64,000 nt of DNA. Origin: Culex pipiens pallens (taxonomy: Eukaryota; Arthropoda; Insecta; Diptera; Culicidae). How positions within the stretch are numbered: the stretch's first letter is position 1; each line of letters opens with the position of its first letter. The notes under the pieces were generated by a model. That model was not told where the DNA came from. It ran no database searches and was given only the letters and a program-made list of their open reading frames with translations. Shown piece after piece: positions 32,726 through 44,840 of the stretch. Location: positions 63,562,817 to 63,626,816 of the forward strand of contig NC_068938.1 in assembly GCF_016801865.2 (NCBI RefSeq). The letters are read 5' to 3'. A program made the translations under genes and the position numbers.

Positions 32726-33139
32726 ATGAAAAAATGACCCTTCTGAGTCTATGTAGATTCGAGAAGTACATTAAATTTCCCTTAAAATGACATGTTCCAA
32801 AAAAAATAACAGTCGTCTAACGGAAAATGGCAGAATTTTCAAAACTTTTCTAGTGTTTTTTCCATAAAAATACGTTTCATCGGAATTCTGCGTACGCCAT
32901 AAATTCGGGCGTCTAATTTTACGTAAAAGTCCCTTTGACACCAAATGTCTATCTCATCACCGTTTCTGGCTGCAAATTATTGAAAAACACCTCTTTTTTC
33001 GCATGTTCAAAAATGGAAGGGGTCATACCGCCCCTCCGTCACGAGATATCAAAAAACGGATCTTGGATTCGTGATCAGGGACAAAAGTTACCCCTTAGGC
33101 CAAAGTTTCACGCAAATCGAAGAGGGGTCGGAGAAATTT

Positions 33140-34330
33140 TTTATTACCCTAAGAATTACCTTAAGATTAAAACATATTCGTATATTTTTTTTAAATGTTA
33201 AATATCGTACCATCATAATAAACTCCATTTAAAAATTAATAAACATTTCATCAAACGGACGAATGGCCAGCTGCCCGAGGCGATTTAATTCTTAAATTCA
33301 GCATAAAATAGTTTGCCAGTTCTGCTCGATATAATCAAGCAACTAAGTGGCGCGATCAAAATTGTACATTCATAAAGCGGAACGTTTAACACAAATCTTC
33401 CCCCATCTCATCAAATAGATTCCAGTCCCAAGAAGATCGATGCACACCATCCGGAGACGCCGATGATGGATGGATCAAGCGATTTATTCATCGTCTTTTC
33501 ATTTCATTCTTGGCGCGGTTGGATTTTCTGCAAAACCACCTTCGCCCCAGTCAGATTTTGGAGCTTTTTTTTGTTTCGACTGAAATTTGCTGCCTGCTGC
33601 CGGCTAATTTTCGGCTGATAATCGCGCACAGTTACATTTGGAATTCGTAAAAATATGTAATTTGATATCATTTGAAAATTATGTATATTTAGACCGTTTG
33701 TTGGAGTCTGTCTTTGTGTGTGCAAAAGTGCATCTCGGAAATGGCTCAGGGGCTGTTTTCGTGGCTGCGTATGTGTGCTGTGTTGGTGGGGCACGGGCGC
33801 GAGACAGGATGGAATCACTTCATCCCACACACAAATTTTAAAAACGCGCGCTCTTTTGAGTTTGGGCGATTTTTTGGAGGTGCAATTAAGTGTGTTTTTC
33901 GGATTGAAATCGTTTATGTTAATGATAGGTTCCGGGGCGTGCAGCAGCAGGCAGGCAGTCCAAAGAGACCATATAAATGGTTTGAAAATGGTTAGAGTTG
34001 AAGCAAGCCAGCCGAAAAAAAAGCAGCATCAAGCTCACACATCTTGTAAAAGATACGCAAGCGCATCGAAAATGATATCTGCGGTGAAATGATAGGAAAT
34101 TATCCGAAAATTTTCGCAGACAGATTTCACCCGAAGTGATAGATTGCTCTCTTTCTCCCCCACACATGCCCCCCTACGATTGTGCTCTCCTACAAAAGCG
34201 CTGCTGTTTTTGAGGTGACGACTGGAGAAGGGAAATTAAACGTTCTGAGGACACAGTTCTGTGGAATTGTTGAATTGAACAGTGGGACCCAGCTTCGGCA
34301 AATTGGGCACAATATACTTTGAAAATCTTT
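33140..34330. other. Unique island, no gene recognised
   Basis: 33,400-34,250 is GC-richer. Overlapping frames of 67-124 codons on both strands have no recognisable domain. Nothing further supported. Confidence 0.45.
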
Positions 34331-35365
34331 ATTTTATTGTTAAACTTGGTTCACCACTAATATTGCACAAGTTTTAAAATAGCCACTGTAAACAAAATCC
34401 ATTTATTATTCTTTGTTTTAAATACTGAACCTGCAAAAAAAGTGTTAAAAAGGTTGAAAAAAAAACCTTTATATGCTGCACCAAATCAAAGCAATTTAGA
34501 GATAGCCTTTTATCATGATAAATTAATTAATTAATTTCATGTACCCTTTTGTCATCCTATTATCATTTTTTTCGTTTATTTAGATGAGGAATCAAAGTAT
34601 CAAATCTCAAAATCCTTGAAATATGGGTGAATTTTTATGAATTTTACAATTCTTGTGAAAAATTACTCTTTTTATATTTTCAATTCTAAGAAACATATTT
34701 AAAAAAGTGAATCGATGTGAATCTTTACGAATTTCAAAATTTTCCCTATCTTCAAATCATCAAATCTTATTTATTCTAGGGAATGTTTTACTCTGACTGG
34801 AAAAGATCTTAGAATTTGTGTCAAAGTTGAAGGTAAAGGTAATGTTGAAAAATTCAGGAAAAATTGATATCTAACAAAATTACACTTTTTTTTTACACAA
34901 AGAAAATGATTTAGGCAAAAACATAATTTTGAGGACTTTATTTTTTATATTTTTAACAGAATCAAAAAAGACAACATCAGAAAACACAAATTTTAGAAAA
35001 CTTTACTTTACAGAAAATTTTATAAATTGCACCATTTTCGAAGTAAATCCACCTAATGTTTGATTTTTGCGAATAATTTTTTCTACGAAACTTCATAGCT
35101 TGAACCTCTGGTAGCTTTGTTACAGGTACAAAAATAAAATGAACTATGAGATATGAGGTTTTTGATTATCACTCAAATCATTCTTAACATTCAAATGATA
35201 TCGATGTTTGAAAATGTTATGCTTTTCGGATGATAACCAACAATCCTGATTCACTTTTGACACTTTTGAAATGAACGACAAAATTTAAAATTTTGTAAAA
35301 CTAAAGCATAAGGTGGATTTACTTTAGAATGTTGCACATTATTAACATTTCTGTTGAGTACTTTT
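34331..35365. other. AT-rich DNA, nothing recognised
   Basis: No coding, tRNA or paired-repeat signal found. Confidence 0.45.
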
Positions 35366-35755
35366 TGCCTTCCTCACCTTACTGAGGAAAGGCTATAAAA
35401 TCACTCGAAAAATGAACTTCTTAATTCGACCTCGTAGACCTACCTTCACGTATACCTATCGACTCAGAATCAAATTCTGAGCAAATGTCTGTGCGTGTGT
35501 ATGTCTGTAAGTCCGTGCACCGAAAAAAATGCACTCGATTATCTCCGGACTGGCTGAACCGATTTGGGCCGTTCTGGTCTCATTCGATCCGTTTTAGGGT
35601 CCCACAAGACCTATTTTAACTATTATGAAGTTTTGTTAAGTATTTCAAAAGTTATGCTAAAAAAACGATTCTGGCTAAAGTTTGAAAGATTGTAAAAAGG
35701 GTGGTTTTTGTAAGAAAACCCGTCTGATCATACATTTTTAGAAAGGTATTTGAAA

Positions 35756-36650
35756 GACCTTTCTAATGAGCCCAAAACATTGAAGATCTGAGAACCCTAT
35801 CAAAAGTTATGAGCACTTAAGTGTCATTTGTACACATTTCAGAGGCCGGATCTCAAATATTTTGATGAAAAAGTTGTCCGGATCTATCATGCTACCCATC
35901 GTTGGATAGGTAATCAAAAGACCTTTCCAACAAGCCCAAAAGATTGAAGATCTGATAACCCTATCAAAAGTTTTGAGCAATTAAGTGTCATTTGAACACA
36001 TTTTAGGGGCCGGATTTCAAATATTTTGATGAAAATGTTGGCCGGGTCCATTATGCGACTCGTTGCTAGTTGGATAATTGAAAGACCTTTCTAATGAGCC
36101 CAAAACATTGAAGATCTGATAACCCTATCAAAAGTTATGAGCACTTAAGTGTCATTTGTACACATTTCAGAGGCCGGATCTCAAATATTTTGATGAAAAA
36201 GTTGTCCGGATCTATCATGCGACCCATCGTTGGATAGGTAATCAAAAGACCTTTCCAACAAGCCCAAAAGATTGAAGATCTGATATTCCTATCAAAAGTT
36301 ATGGGCATTTAAGTGCTATCTGTACACATTTTAGAGGCCGAATCTCTAATATATCGATGAAAATGATGGCCGGGTCAATTATGCAACCCGTGGTTAGTTG
36401 GACAATTGAAAGATCTTTCTAATGAGCCCAAAACATTGAAGATCTGATAACCCTATCAAAAGTTATAAGCACTTAAGTATTATTTATACACTTTTTGAAG
36501 GCCGGATCTCAGACATTTCGATGAAAATAATGTTTGTATCCATCAGGCGACTCGTTTTACTCGATTACTTGAACAATTGAAAGACCATTTTTATGGACAT
36601 CAAAGATCTGATAAACCTATCAAATGTTATAAGCACGTGAGTGTTAATTG
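35756..36650 (+). repeat. 164-bp minisatellite with alternating A/B units
   Basis: Units start at about 35756, 35920, 36084, 36248, 36412 and 36583. Each carries AAGATCTGATAACCCTATCA and a GGCCGGATCTCAAATATTT-like block. Units 1 and 3 are almost identical (TTCTAATGAGCCCAAAACAT). Units 2 and 4 share a different version (TTCCAACAAGCCCAAAAGAT). So the array is a roughly 328-bp higher-order dimer. The last unit is degenerate. Confidence 0.88.
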
Positions 36651-37029
36651 ATGGCAATTTCGAAAGGTGCTGCTTGGAGCAAAAAGTGATTTTTAGGATA
36701 GAGAATAAAACAAGTCTTCAAACATAGATGCATCGATATTTACTTGTATAATTCGAAACACTTTACATAATTACGACTTGAAAATACTTGTTCACTTCAT
36801 AATAACCCGGCCTGACCCAGTAGTTTCTTGACAAGCCGGAATCCAATCAAGTCCTTCACGTCTTCCTGTTCCGTTCAAAACCAGAAAAAAAATCATTCGC
36901 TGACAGCAGCTGCTGCAGTGGTCAGACATTCCTTGTTCACTTCCAGAATCGCTGCACGGAACAGTGGCGTCCTGCTGTCTGCGGCCTACAAAACCTTTTC
37001 TAAATCGCCAGCAGTTTTCCGGCGAAGTA

Positions 37030-37216
37030 ACTCCTCGGATTTGGACTCTTCCTACTTCTTATTTTTAACGACGGCAGCCGGAGCAGCACCACTGGATGGC
37101 ATCAAGGCAGCTACTCGCGGCCAGAAATGGTCAGTTCTTTGTCGGAGTTGCCCTTCAGTTTGATGACCACTTTGGCGAAACGGATCTTCGATGCCGGCTG
37201 AGTACAGGATCATGAA
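37030..37216 (-). pseudogene. Degraded fragment resembling ribosomal protein LP2
   Basis: Read on the minus strand across frameshifts, the segment gives ILYSAGIE, then RFAKVVIKLKGNSDKELTIS followed by GRE, then LMPSSGAAPAA, then KK and EESKSEE. This follows the order and spacing of the 60S acidic stalk protein P2 (GIEAD, KVV.ELKGKS, ELIASGREKL, MPSGGAAPAA, acidic lysine-rich tail). At least two frameshifts and two stops are present, and the N-terminus and terminal GFGLFD are absent. A TTTCAG just upstream on the minus strand (about 37241-37246) looks like a splice acceptor, which would argue against a processed copy. The adjoining GC-rich 36815-37030 is unexplained. I compared with the family from memory, so identity is probable, not certain. 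Confidence 0.5.
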
Positions 37217-37879
37217 AAGCACAGCGACCGAGCAAGGCTGAAATGATAATATTAATTTTCCAACATTTTTGTTCCAATAAATTTCACTCATTTGCCTGCT
37301 AGAGGTTCATTGTTCTTACTTTGATCAAATAAATAAATTGAAACTACACAAAATATTTAAGTTGTTCAAACAGAAAATTGGGTGACTTCAGACAACAGCT
37401 TATTTGTATTTCTTGATATGACAGCTATCACTTGACGCTTGAAGCAACCATAGAAGCAGTGCAGCCAAAAACGTTTTGTCATTTTTTTTAAGTGAATGCA
37501 GATTTTTTTTAGAATGTTTCACAGATTGTTGAAAGAGGTTAAAATCGTTGCGTTTTTTTTTTATTACGTAACGCAGTTGGGGGGGAAGAGCTATCGATGA
37601 AATGTTACAAAAATTGGGGAAAATCAAAAAGCCCAAATTTTAAGCTACACGTACGTAATAAAAAAACGTTCCCTTGTGCTATCTGTTGACACGTCCTATC
37701 AGCATACGTGTCACAAGAGCGACGAAATGTCAAACTCTACAGAGTCTGTAGTCAAACCAGGCCCAACCTGAACGAATGTGAATTCAGATAAAGAACATTT
37801 TTGGATTGGATAATTTTGAGATTGGATAAATGAGAGGAAGGCACCACCCACCTAAAGGTGGATTAAGCAACGTTTTAAT

Positions 37880-39000
37880 GTAAAATTTGATTTGCAATCG
37901 AATTTTATTTGCAGATTTTTTTTGATAAAGTGCACCGTTCTCAAGTTTAATTAAAATCTGTTTTTATTTAAAATTCAATATTGTATCTAAAAGTGAAGCG
38001 ACCGTTATTTTTAAATTTTTCAAACATTATTATTTTTCCCAAATTCGTGGCACTGCCATATGTATTTTGCCATTGCTGGGCCAAAATTCGAAAGTTGTCT
38101 TTTTCGATCCCTTAAAAAATCAAAAAAATCAAATTTCTAAAAAATAATCCCAAATAGATTTTTATTGTAAAAAGTAAAAAAAAAATGGTAAAAACCTATT
38201 TTTTCCGGATTGTCCTTAACTATACCTAGAATTTTGCCAAAGACACAAAATTCATTATAAATTCCGTTCTCAAGGTTAAAAAAATATAGTAAATTGAAAA
38301 ACCAAATTTGAATGGAGCAAATTTGAATGGAGATTATTATGAAAAATAAAGTTAAATTAAGTTGTCATAAACAAAGTTACATCAAAATCTAAAAACACAT
38401 AGAAAATTTGATTTGCAAAAACGGAGAGAATTAATCAGCTTTCAAAAAGTAACAGGAAGATAATACAAAACCATAAAAAACGGGAAATGCTGGTCAAAAT
38501 CGTATTTTTAACTGATCAATTTATTTCTTCAGGCCCTGATATCTAAAAAAAAAATAAAAAAAAACGATCAAAATATCCCATTGTGCCTTTATTATCAACT
38601 ATTCCCCAGGCGAGAACCGTCGGACCGTGGCGAAATTTTCCAGTTCTCAGAACGCGCGCTCACTTAGAAATCACTTTGAAAATCATTCGCTCTAACCTTA
38701 AATGCCGCCGGACACGAGAATTCGAAAATTGGCGAGTTCAGAATTCAGCCACGGCCTCTGAGCTAGCCAAAGCTCAATCACACATGCACGTGAAACTGAA
38801 ACCCAGGTGGAGCATACACGATCGCTTGAATTCACTTATTTTTTGGGATAAAATCTTGCATTTTTTGTTTAAAAATCCACTATTGAAATTTTTATAAAAT
38901 AAATTTTGTTATAGTTAGTGTTATAGTTTTTATCTTAATTTCAAGAAAAAATTGCAAAAGTGATCTAATATTCTATAGAATAGAATGATTTTAACCTAAA
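37880..39000. repeat. Remnants of the foldback family, then unique DNA
   Basis: 37880-38330 contains diverged words shared with 56400-57990 (GATAAAGTGCACCGTTCTCAAG and a TTTGCCAAAGACAC motif, shortened here). 38590-38890 is less AT-rich with an unrecognised 104-codon frame. No gene called. Confidence 0.4.
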
Positions 39001-39500
39001 AATTCAATAAGACTGCACTCACATGGGAAGCGCCAGCCGGTTCCTCACGATCACGCTCCTCGCTCATCGGCAGCGGTCTTTATTGCCCATTTCGCGCAGC
39101 TTCTAATTGCCGGTGGAAAATGCAAAACGCGATAAACACACTTTCAAAAGACAATTTGCTCGTCGGCTTGCGTTCGGCCACCTGCCCCAGTGCTGTCGTC
39201 GTCGGAGCGTGGGAAACAATTGCCAAAGTGGAGACAATGCACATTGGCGTGGCGCGCACTCAACCGGACAACAACAATGCGGTTGGTTCCCATACGTGTG
39301 GCCACGTGCCGGCACGTGGTCAGCTGTTTACACCTTTTGGCTCAATGGAATCGTGGGTGGAGAGAAAGCAATTGCGTCGGTGATTGACGTTGATTTTATG
39401 CTAATTTAGTCAGTCATTTGTTGGCGTGATTGGCTCGTGTGAGATTTGAATTGATTGTTTGGTTAATGCGAATATTAAAACAGCGAAGCCGTAATATTTT
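39001..39500. other. GC-richer unique island
   Basis: Overlapping frames in four of six phases and no domain; likely non-coding. Confidence 0.4.
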
Positions 39501-40408
39501 AAGATTTGAAGATTTGAAGATTTGAAGATTTGAAGATTTGAAGATTTGAAGATTTGAAGATTTGAAGATTTGAAGATTTGAAGATTTGAAGATTTGAAGA
39601 TTTGAAGATTTGAAGATTTGAAGATTTGAAGATTTGAAGATTTGAAGATTTGAAGATTTGAAGATTTGAAGATTTGAAGATTTGAAGATTTGAAGATTTG
39701 AAGATTTGAAGATTTGAAGATTTGAAGATTTGAAGACTTGAAGATTTGAAGATTTGAAGATTTGAAGATTTGAAGATTTGAAGATTTGAAGATTTGAAGA
39801 TTTGAAGATTTGAAGATTTGAAGATTTGAAGATTTGAAGATTTGAAGATTTGAAGATTTGAAGATTTGAAGATTTGAAGATTTGAAGATTTGAAGATTTG
39901 AAGATTTGAAGAATTGAAGATTTGAAGATTTGAAGATTTGAAGATTTGAAGATTTGAAGATTTGAAGATTTGAAGATTTGAAGATTTGAAGATTTGAAGA
40001 TTTGAAGATTTGAAGATTTGAAGATTTGAAGATTTGAAGATTTGAAGATTTGAAGATTTGAAGATTTGAAGATTTGAAGATTTGAAGATTTGAAGATTTG
40101 AAGATTTGAAGACTTGAAGATTTGAAGATTTGAAGATTTGAAGATTTGAAGATTTGAAGATTTGAAGATTTGAAGATTTGAAGATTTGAAGATTTGAAGA
40201 TTTGAAGATTTGAAGATTTGAAGATTTGAAGATTTGAAGATTTGAAGATTTGAAGATTTGAAGACTTGAAGATTTGAAGATTTGAAGATTTGAAGATTTG
40301 AAGATTTGAAGATTTGAAGATTTGAAGATTTGAAGATTTGAAGATTTGAAGATTTGAAGATTTGAAGATTTGAAGATTTGAAGATTTGAAGATTTGAAGA
40401 TTTGAAGG
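39501..40408 (+). repeat. (AAGATTTG)n satellite, about 113 units
   Basis: A nearly perfect 8-bp tandem array. Rare variants are AAGACTTG at about 39733, 40109 and 40261, and AAGAATTG at about 39909. It decays over the last two units. Unlike the 13-16 kb arrays it is purine-rich on the + strand. Confidence 0.97.
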
Positions 40409-42249
40409 TTTAAAGGATTAATGGCATGATTTGATTTGATTTCAATATTTGAAGATGGATTTCTGGGATAAGATACTATATTTTCAAATTTAAAGAAGAA
40501 TATTTATTTAAAGGAGCATCAAAAATAATTCTCGAGAAAAATCTATAAACTTTTGGTAAAATTGGCCAAAGTGGATGCTTTCAGTTGTAAAAGATCCTGA
40601 TTTGTGTATATTTTTAACTATCAGAAAGGGGAATTTCATGAACGCTTGTTTATGATTGTCAGTATCCATTTTCTCCGTGAATTATGAATCAAAAATAAGA
40701 AAGAGCTTTTTTATTATTATTGTTGGCTTGTGTAACAATTCGTCTGCAGGTTTTACCTCTTTTTGAAAATTTATAAACAATTCTTTTAGAGCAAAGGTCA
40801 ATTTGAAAAAAAGCTGAACGTGATTTGCAACCATTTGGGGAAAAGTACAATATCTTTCCCTGGCAAATCTCAAAAGTCGAAGATAACAACGAACATCTTA
40901 TCGCACCCCAAACAGTTTCCCATGCATCACCGCAAAGCACTTGCTATCAAACTTCCCTAATTGCGTGGCAATATCTGCCTCGTTTAATCACCTTCGTTTT
41001 CTTTCTCCGCCTTTGTCATCGCGTTTGCCCCTCTTTGCGTGCACGACGTTCACGTACACGCATACGCAAAACACCCAATTTACCCACCCCACCTCTTTGA
41101 ACGCGCGCGAGAGAGAGAGAGGAGGAAGAAATCATTAAAGAGCCTCCAACAAAAATACCCGCGCTGATGAAGAACCTCAAATCCGAAATTGCGAAACACT
41201 TATCTCCACCGCTAATTAGCAACCTGATCTTACTTTAAGTACCTTAACCCTCGAAAAAGCGTTTATAAGGCCAGATTTTGGGTCTGATTGTTGTTTTACA
41301 CAGCGGTCTTCCGTCTCCGTCTCACTCTCCAACCTCGGAAGCTGTCGGGGGGTGGATCGTTTTCCTCGTTTTACTCGACCTCATCTCACACTGCAGTGTT
41401 AGAGAGAGAAGGGGGTGAAATGGCATGGATGAAAATGAGAGTGAAATTATCGCAATATTTTACAAACTGTCTTATCTTAAAAGCAGCTTGTCACATTTTC
41501 TTGACTCTAACTTCTTTTCTTCAAAAGTGTCAACTCAATGAGAATTATTTCTTTCTAATTAGATCAAATTAGTACATCTCACCCCATAGACCCCGCACAT
41601 TTAACCACCTTCGCTTCATTTCCACTGTGTTTTTTTTCTGTGAGTCTCTTTCGGTGCTGCCTCAAGCCGTGCCGCCGCCACACACCAAACGTTTGGCTCG
41701 TTTTGGTAACAATTATTCTAATTTCCTTATAAATGTTTTCAGATTGGAACCGTTTAATTTTTTATAACGTGCCTCCACGCCGCTCTCCTCATCTCCTACT
41801 CCCACAACGATCACTTTCCTCGGAAAACATTAAAGTGAGGAGACCTTGTTGCTTGCCTGCCTGTTGCGGGTGTATCTTCGGCTGGTGTTCCCCATTGAAC
41901 AGGTTTCTCATTTTCCAACCTGGCTTTTTTTTTTGTTCGTTCTCTTTTCGATTTTGAACGATTTAGGTTTTTTGCCTTTTGTTTTCGAGCGCGCACCCCC
42001 CAAACTTATAATTAGCTGGTGGCGGAGGAGTTTTTTTTCTGTGGTCGATCGTTTATGATGTATCGTTGGCAATTACGAACACACACATACGCTTACCCTG
42101 GCACACCACCTACAATTTTGGCGTTGATCGTCGGATTTTTGGAAAGATGAATGCTGTTTTGGTACAATTTGATGTTTAGTGGTGGATAGTTTTTATTTTT
42201 GAAAAAATCATTTGATATTTTTATATGGTTTCACAAACACATGCTCATT
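40409..42249. other. Unique islands, no gene recognised
   Basis: 40820-41110 and 41280-42110 are GC-richer; a short GA run sits at 41107-41122. Frames up to 94 codons have no recognisable domain. Confidence 0.45.
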
Positions 42250-43110
42250 TAGTTCAAGTGCAATTTCAGCCCAAAACAGGATTTTTTTTAGGTACATTTT
42301 TCTCGATCCGCTCTGATTTCAAAGAATCTTGACATTTGAAAAGGGCGTAAGTGTTGTAAATATTTTTGTATTTTGTAATTTAAATATTTTCATTTCATTT
42401 TATTAGGTTGCTTTAACAATTGATTTGGTGCAGTTGTTATCCTGAGCTTGAGATATGGACTACCTTTCAACAGCTGATTTGTTCGAAATGGGGAGAGAGT
42501 TTACTGGTACTAAGGAGAACGAATTAGACAGAGAAGGGAAAAAATGCAAAATAACATTCGAAATAGCTAATAGATGTGGGATAGTTAGAGGAAAGGAGGC
42601 ATTACTTATTCTAATATCACAGCTCGTATCTCGAAGCCGTTGCATCGTATCAAAAAGTGGTCAAATACAAACTTGTAGGAAATTTGACGGGCTTTACGAG
42701 AAAAAAAAACACTGAAAGAAAAAACACGCCACTTTTATGCGATTTTTCGATTTTTTAGATTTAAAGTCAAATTCAGCGATGGGAGCATTAGAGAAAAACT
42801 CGGAACGGAACATGGCTCCCCTCTCTTGCGCACGAAAGATCGGCAAAAAGAAACTCAAAAAATCATCGTATGAAACATTCGCGAAATTTTCCGATCTTTT
42901 CGAAAACAATATTTCTTTTATAAAAAAAAACACATTTCAAAAGGGTTGAACATTGAATATTACGCTTTAACTTAAAAACGGTGAACATTATCAAAATTTC
43001 ACTAGAATACTTTTTGATTGCAAATTTGATTTTACATCGAAAAATGAAGTTGAAATTTTTTGCGACCAACATTTCAATTTTTTGAAACAATCAGTATTGA
43101 TTCAAAAATT
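42250..43110. repeat. Mosaic of GAGCAATTCCAGC-family and foldback fragments
   Basis: 42263-42420 and 42625-42745 match 58230-58390 and 58415-58530 in order (AAGGGCGTAAGT, CTCGAAGCCGTTGCATCG). The 42430-42625 segment is absent from the other copy. 42970-43100 matches part of the foldback at 56400-57990 (ACTTTTTGATTGCAAA, TTTGCGACCAA). The 86-codon frame at 42455-42715 runs across this repeat boundary and is not a gene. Confidence 0.6.
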
Positions 43111-43905
43111 TACATATAAAAAGTAAGTTTGATCCACGAGAACAAAAATTACGAAATTCCATACATTTTTGGCAGATTGCTCAAACGAAACCATAACAAC
43201 GTTTTTGCCTAGGTATTTAAAAACGTGGGTTTTATAGAAAACCTAGATGTCTGGGTATCAAAAGATCGGAAATTTTATGCCCTTTCCGATGCCACATAGG
43301 TTAACTTGTGAATTGTGGACCGGTTCGGGTGCCGGCGGATTTTCCGACGACGTAATTCCGGGTTGGTACGAAATTCCAACGAAAAATCTATTCTAGCGAT
43401 ACAAAGACCCCCAAAACGGTGTTATACCCACTCCAGAATGTTTAGTTAGCAATTCTATGGTAATATATTGACATTTAGTTAAATTGAAAGTTTGCAACAT
43501 TAAGTTTAGATAAGTTTTATATAGAATTTCCAGAGTTATATAAACTTTTATACTAAGTAGTTAGTAAACATTATATTCAATCCAAATTATTTTTTTAATC
43601 AGTCAAGGATGCCTATTTGGAGTTGGGAGACTGGATTTATGGTGATTTGTCAACAAATAACATTATTTATGTTAATTTTTCGAAAGGTGTACAAACTTTT
43701 TTTGCACCTTTTTTATTTTCGTAATAGTATTTGTTATATAACTTTTTATAGAAAACATCTTTTCATGCGCATTTGTAGCAAAATGTTCGGCATGAGTTTC
43801 TGAACAAAACGTAGTACTAAGTTTATGACAACATTACATTGTTTACACGTTTCATCGCAAAATGTGCATAGTGCCCAAGGGGTGTAAATACTTTTTTTAC
43901 ATACT
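43111..43905. mobile_element. Remnant with one Tc1-like terminal repeat
   Basis: GGTGTAAATACTTTTTTTAC followed by ATACTG at 43881-43905, then TA, is the classic right end of a Tc1-type element (its complement starts CAGTATG). I found no matching left end and no transposase; the left portion appears lost. 43240-43440 is an unrelated GC-richer repeat-like block. Confidence 0.45.
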
Positions 43906-44434
43906 GTAACTATTGTGTTCGAGATTGTGTTTTATATCTTTATAGGACCTTTTCAATAAAAATATATATAGTAATGTTCATTTCGACTCTCTATTCTCTC
44001 AATGCCAATTCTCTTTTTAAAAAATCCCTTTTTTGTCATCTGTTTATTTAAATTCATCATTCGCGTTTGTTTTTAAACTTACGAACAAAATACTTATAAA
44101 CACTGAACCATATTGAATAGCAAATCCGACCAAAGTCTACTATCGCAAGAAGACACACAAAGTCGCATGTTGAAGGTGGCGCTTAGCTAAGCCGACCTGT
44201 CTCGCGTAATTCCGTGCGTGTATGGTTTATCGCGCGGGTGCGTTTGCATAGAAGCGCCACCAACTGACTAGCTTTCGTAGCTGCTGAGCCCGCTAGACCT
44301 GCGACGACTAGCACCATACAATCGTTCGTGCAAATCGCAGTTCTGGCAACGACTGACAAGTCGGGATTTGGATATCCCACACCACATAAGCCCGCTAATC
44401 CAAAGTTTATTTTTCACTTCAAAATCCGCCACCG
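43906..44434. other. Unique DNA, nothing recognised
   Basis: 44160-44400 is GC-richer; no coding signal. Confidence 0.4.
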
Positions 44435-44840
44435 ACGCCGCACCTTGACGTGGCGGGGCCAGTTGGACTTCGACTTGCCTTAACCGGCGGAAGGTTTTGG
44501 CGAGGCATTATTTAGGAGAGGGTGTTCAAGAAATGGGAGCAACATTTTAGGAGGGACAATCCAAGTCGAATACAATTTTCAACGATTCTTAGTGCAAAAC
44601 CGGTCATTGCCACTAGCCGTCTGCAAAATAATTGCATAACGTCTGTTTTGACTGAGCCAGAACCGTTTAGCATCCGAAGCTACCCAAAAACAGCGACCAC
44701 GTTGTCTGGAAGCCATCAATCTGTGTCTGATGCATTATCCAATGTGCAAATCAATTACGCAACATTTGAAATAATTCTAGCAAGTCCAAAGAGTAATTCA
44801 TCTTCAAGGAATTCAAATGCTTCCGTTCCGTTTTAAGATT
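44435..44840 (+). other. Possible 5' fragment of a retroelement with a 104-codon ORF
   Basis: A GC-rich leader (CGCACCTTGACGTGGCGGGG at about 44440-44460) precedes an open frame at 44522-44836 beginning MFKKWEQHFRRDNPS and ending in a serine/asparagine-rich tail. The frame looks more protein-like than its neighbours, and the leader is reminiscent of LINE 5' ends, but I recognise no domain. It could equally be a chance frame. Confidence 0.3.

Larger units (their letters stand above)
29493..33137. mobile_element. 3.6-kb nested palindrome (foldback)
   Basis: The left half from about 29493 is the reverse complement of the right half ending about 33137, with the axis near 31560. The outer portion (29500-29935 against 32730-33137) belongs to a family with another copy at 49200-50000. 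The inner portion (30399-31560 against 31560-32725) begins GAGTAATTCTCGCTGAAAG. The left arm is about 450 bp longer because of an insert at 29938-30398. Mirror-image frames at 30929-31159 (+) and 31999-32319 (-) encode the same unrecognised peptide and are not taken as genes. Confidence 0.85.
35366..37877. mobile_element. 2.5-kb transposon-like repeat with internal minisatellite (copy 1)
   Basis: Begins TGCCTTCCTCACCTTACTGA. Near the right side it has GAGGAAGGCACC followed by a small hairpin (CCACCTAAAGGTGG) and AAGCAACGTT. The same two ends, in reverse order, bound the copy at 47777-48668, and a third copy ends at 63005. The interior has a conserved lead region (35390-35755), a 164-bp minisatellite (35756-36640), then a segment unique to this copy that includes a ribosomal-protein-like fragment. 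No transposase found, so superfamily left open. Confidence 0.7.

Noticed and set aside
39501..40408. CRISPR array
   Set aside because: Continuous 8-bp tandem units without spacers in an animal genome.
42455..42715. 86-codon frame with charged N-terminus
   Set aside because: Its 3' half is a dispersed repeat also found at 58415-58500, so the frame crosses a repeat boundary.
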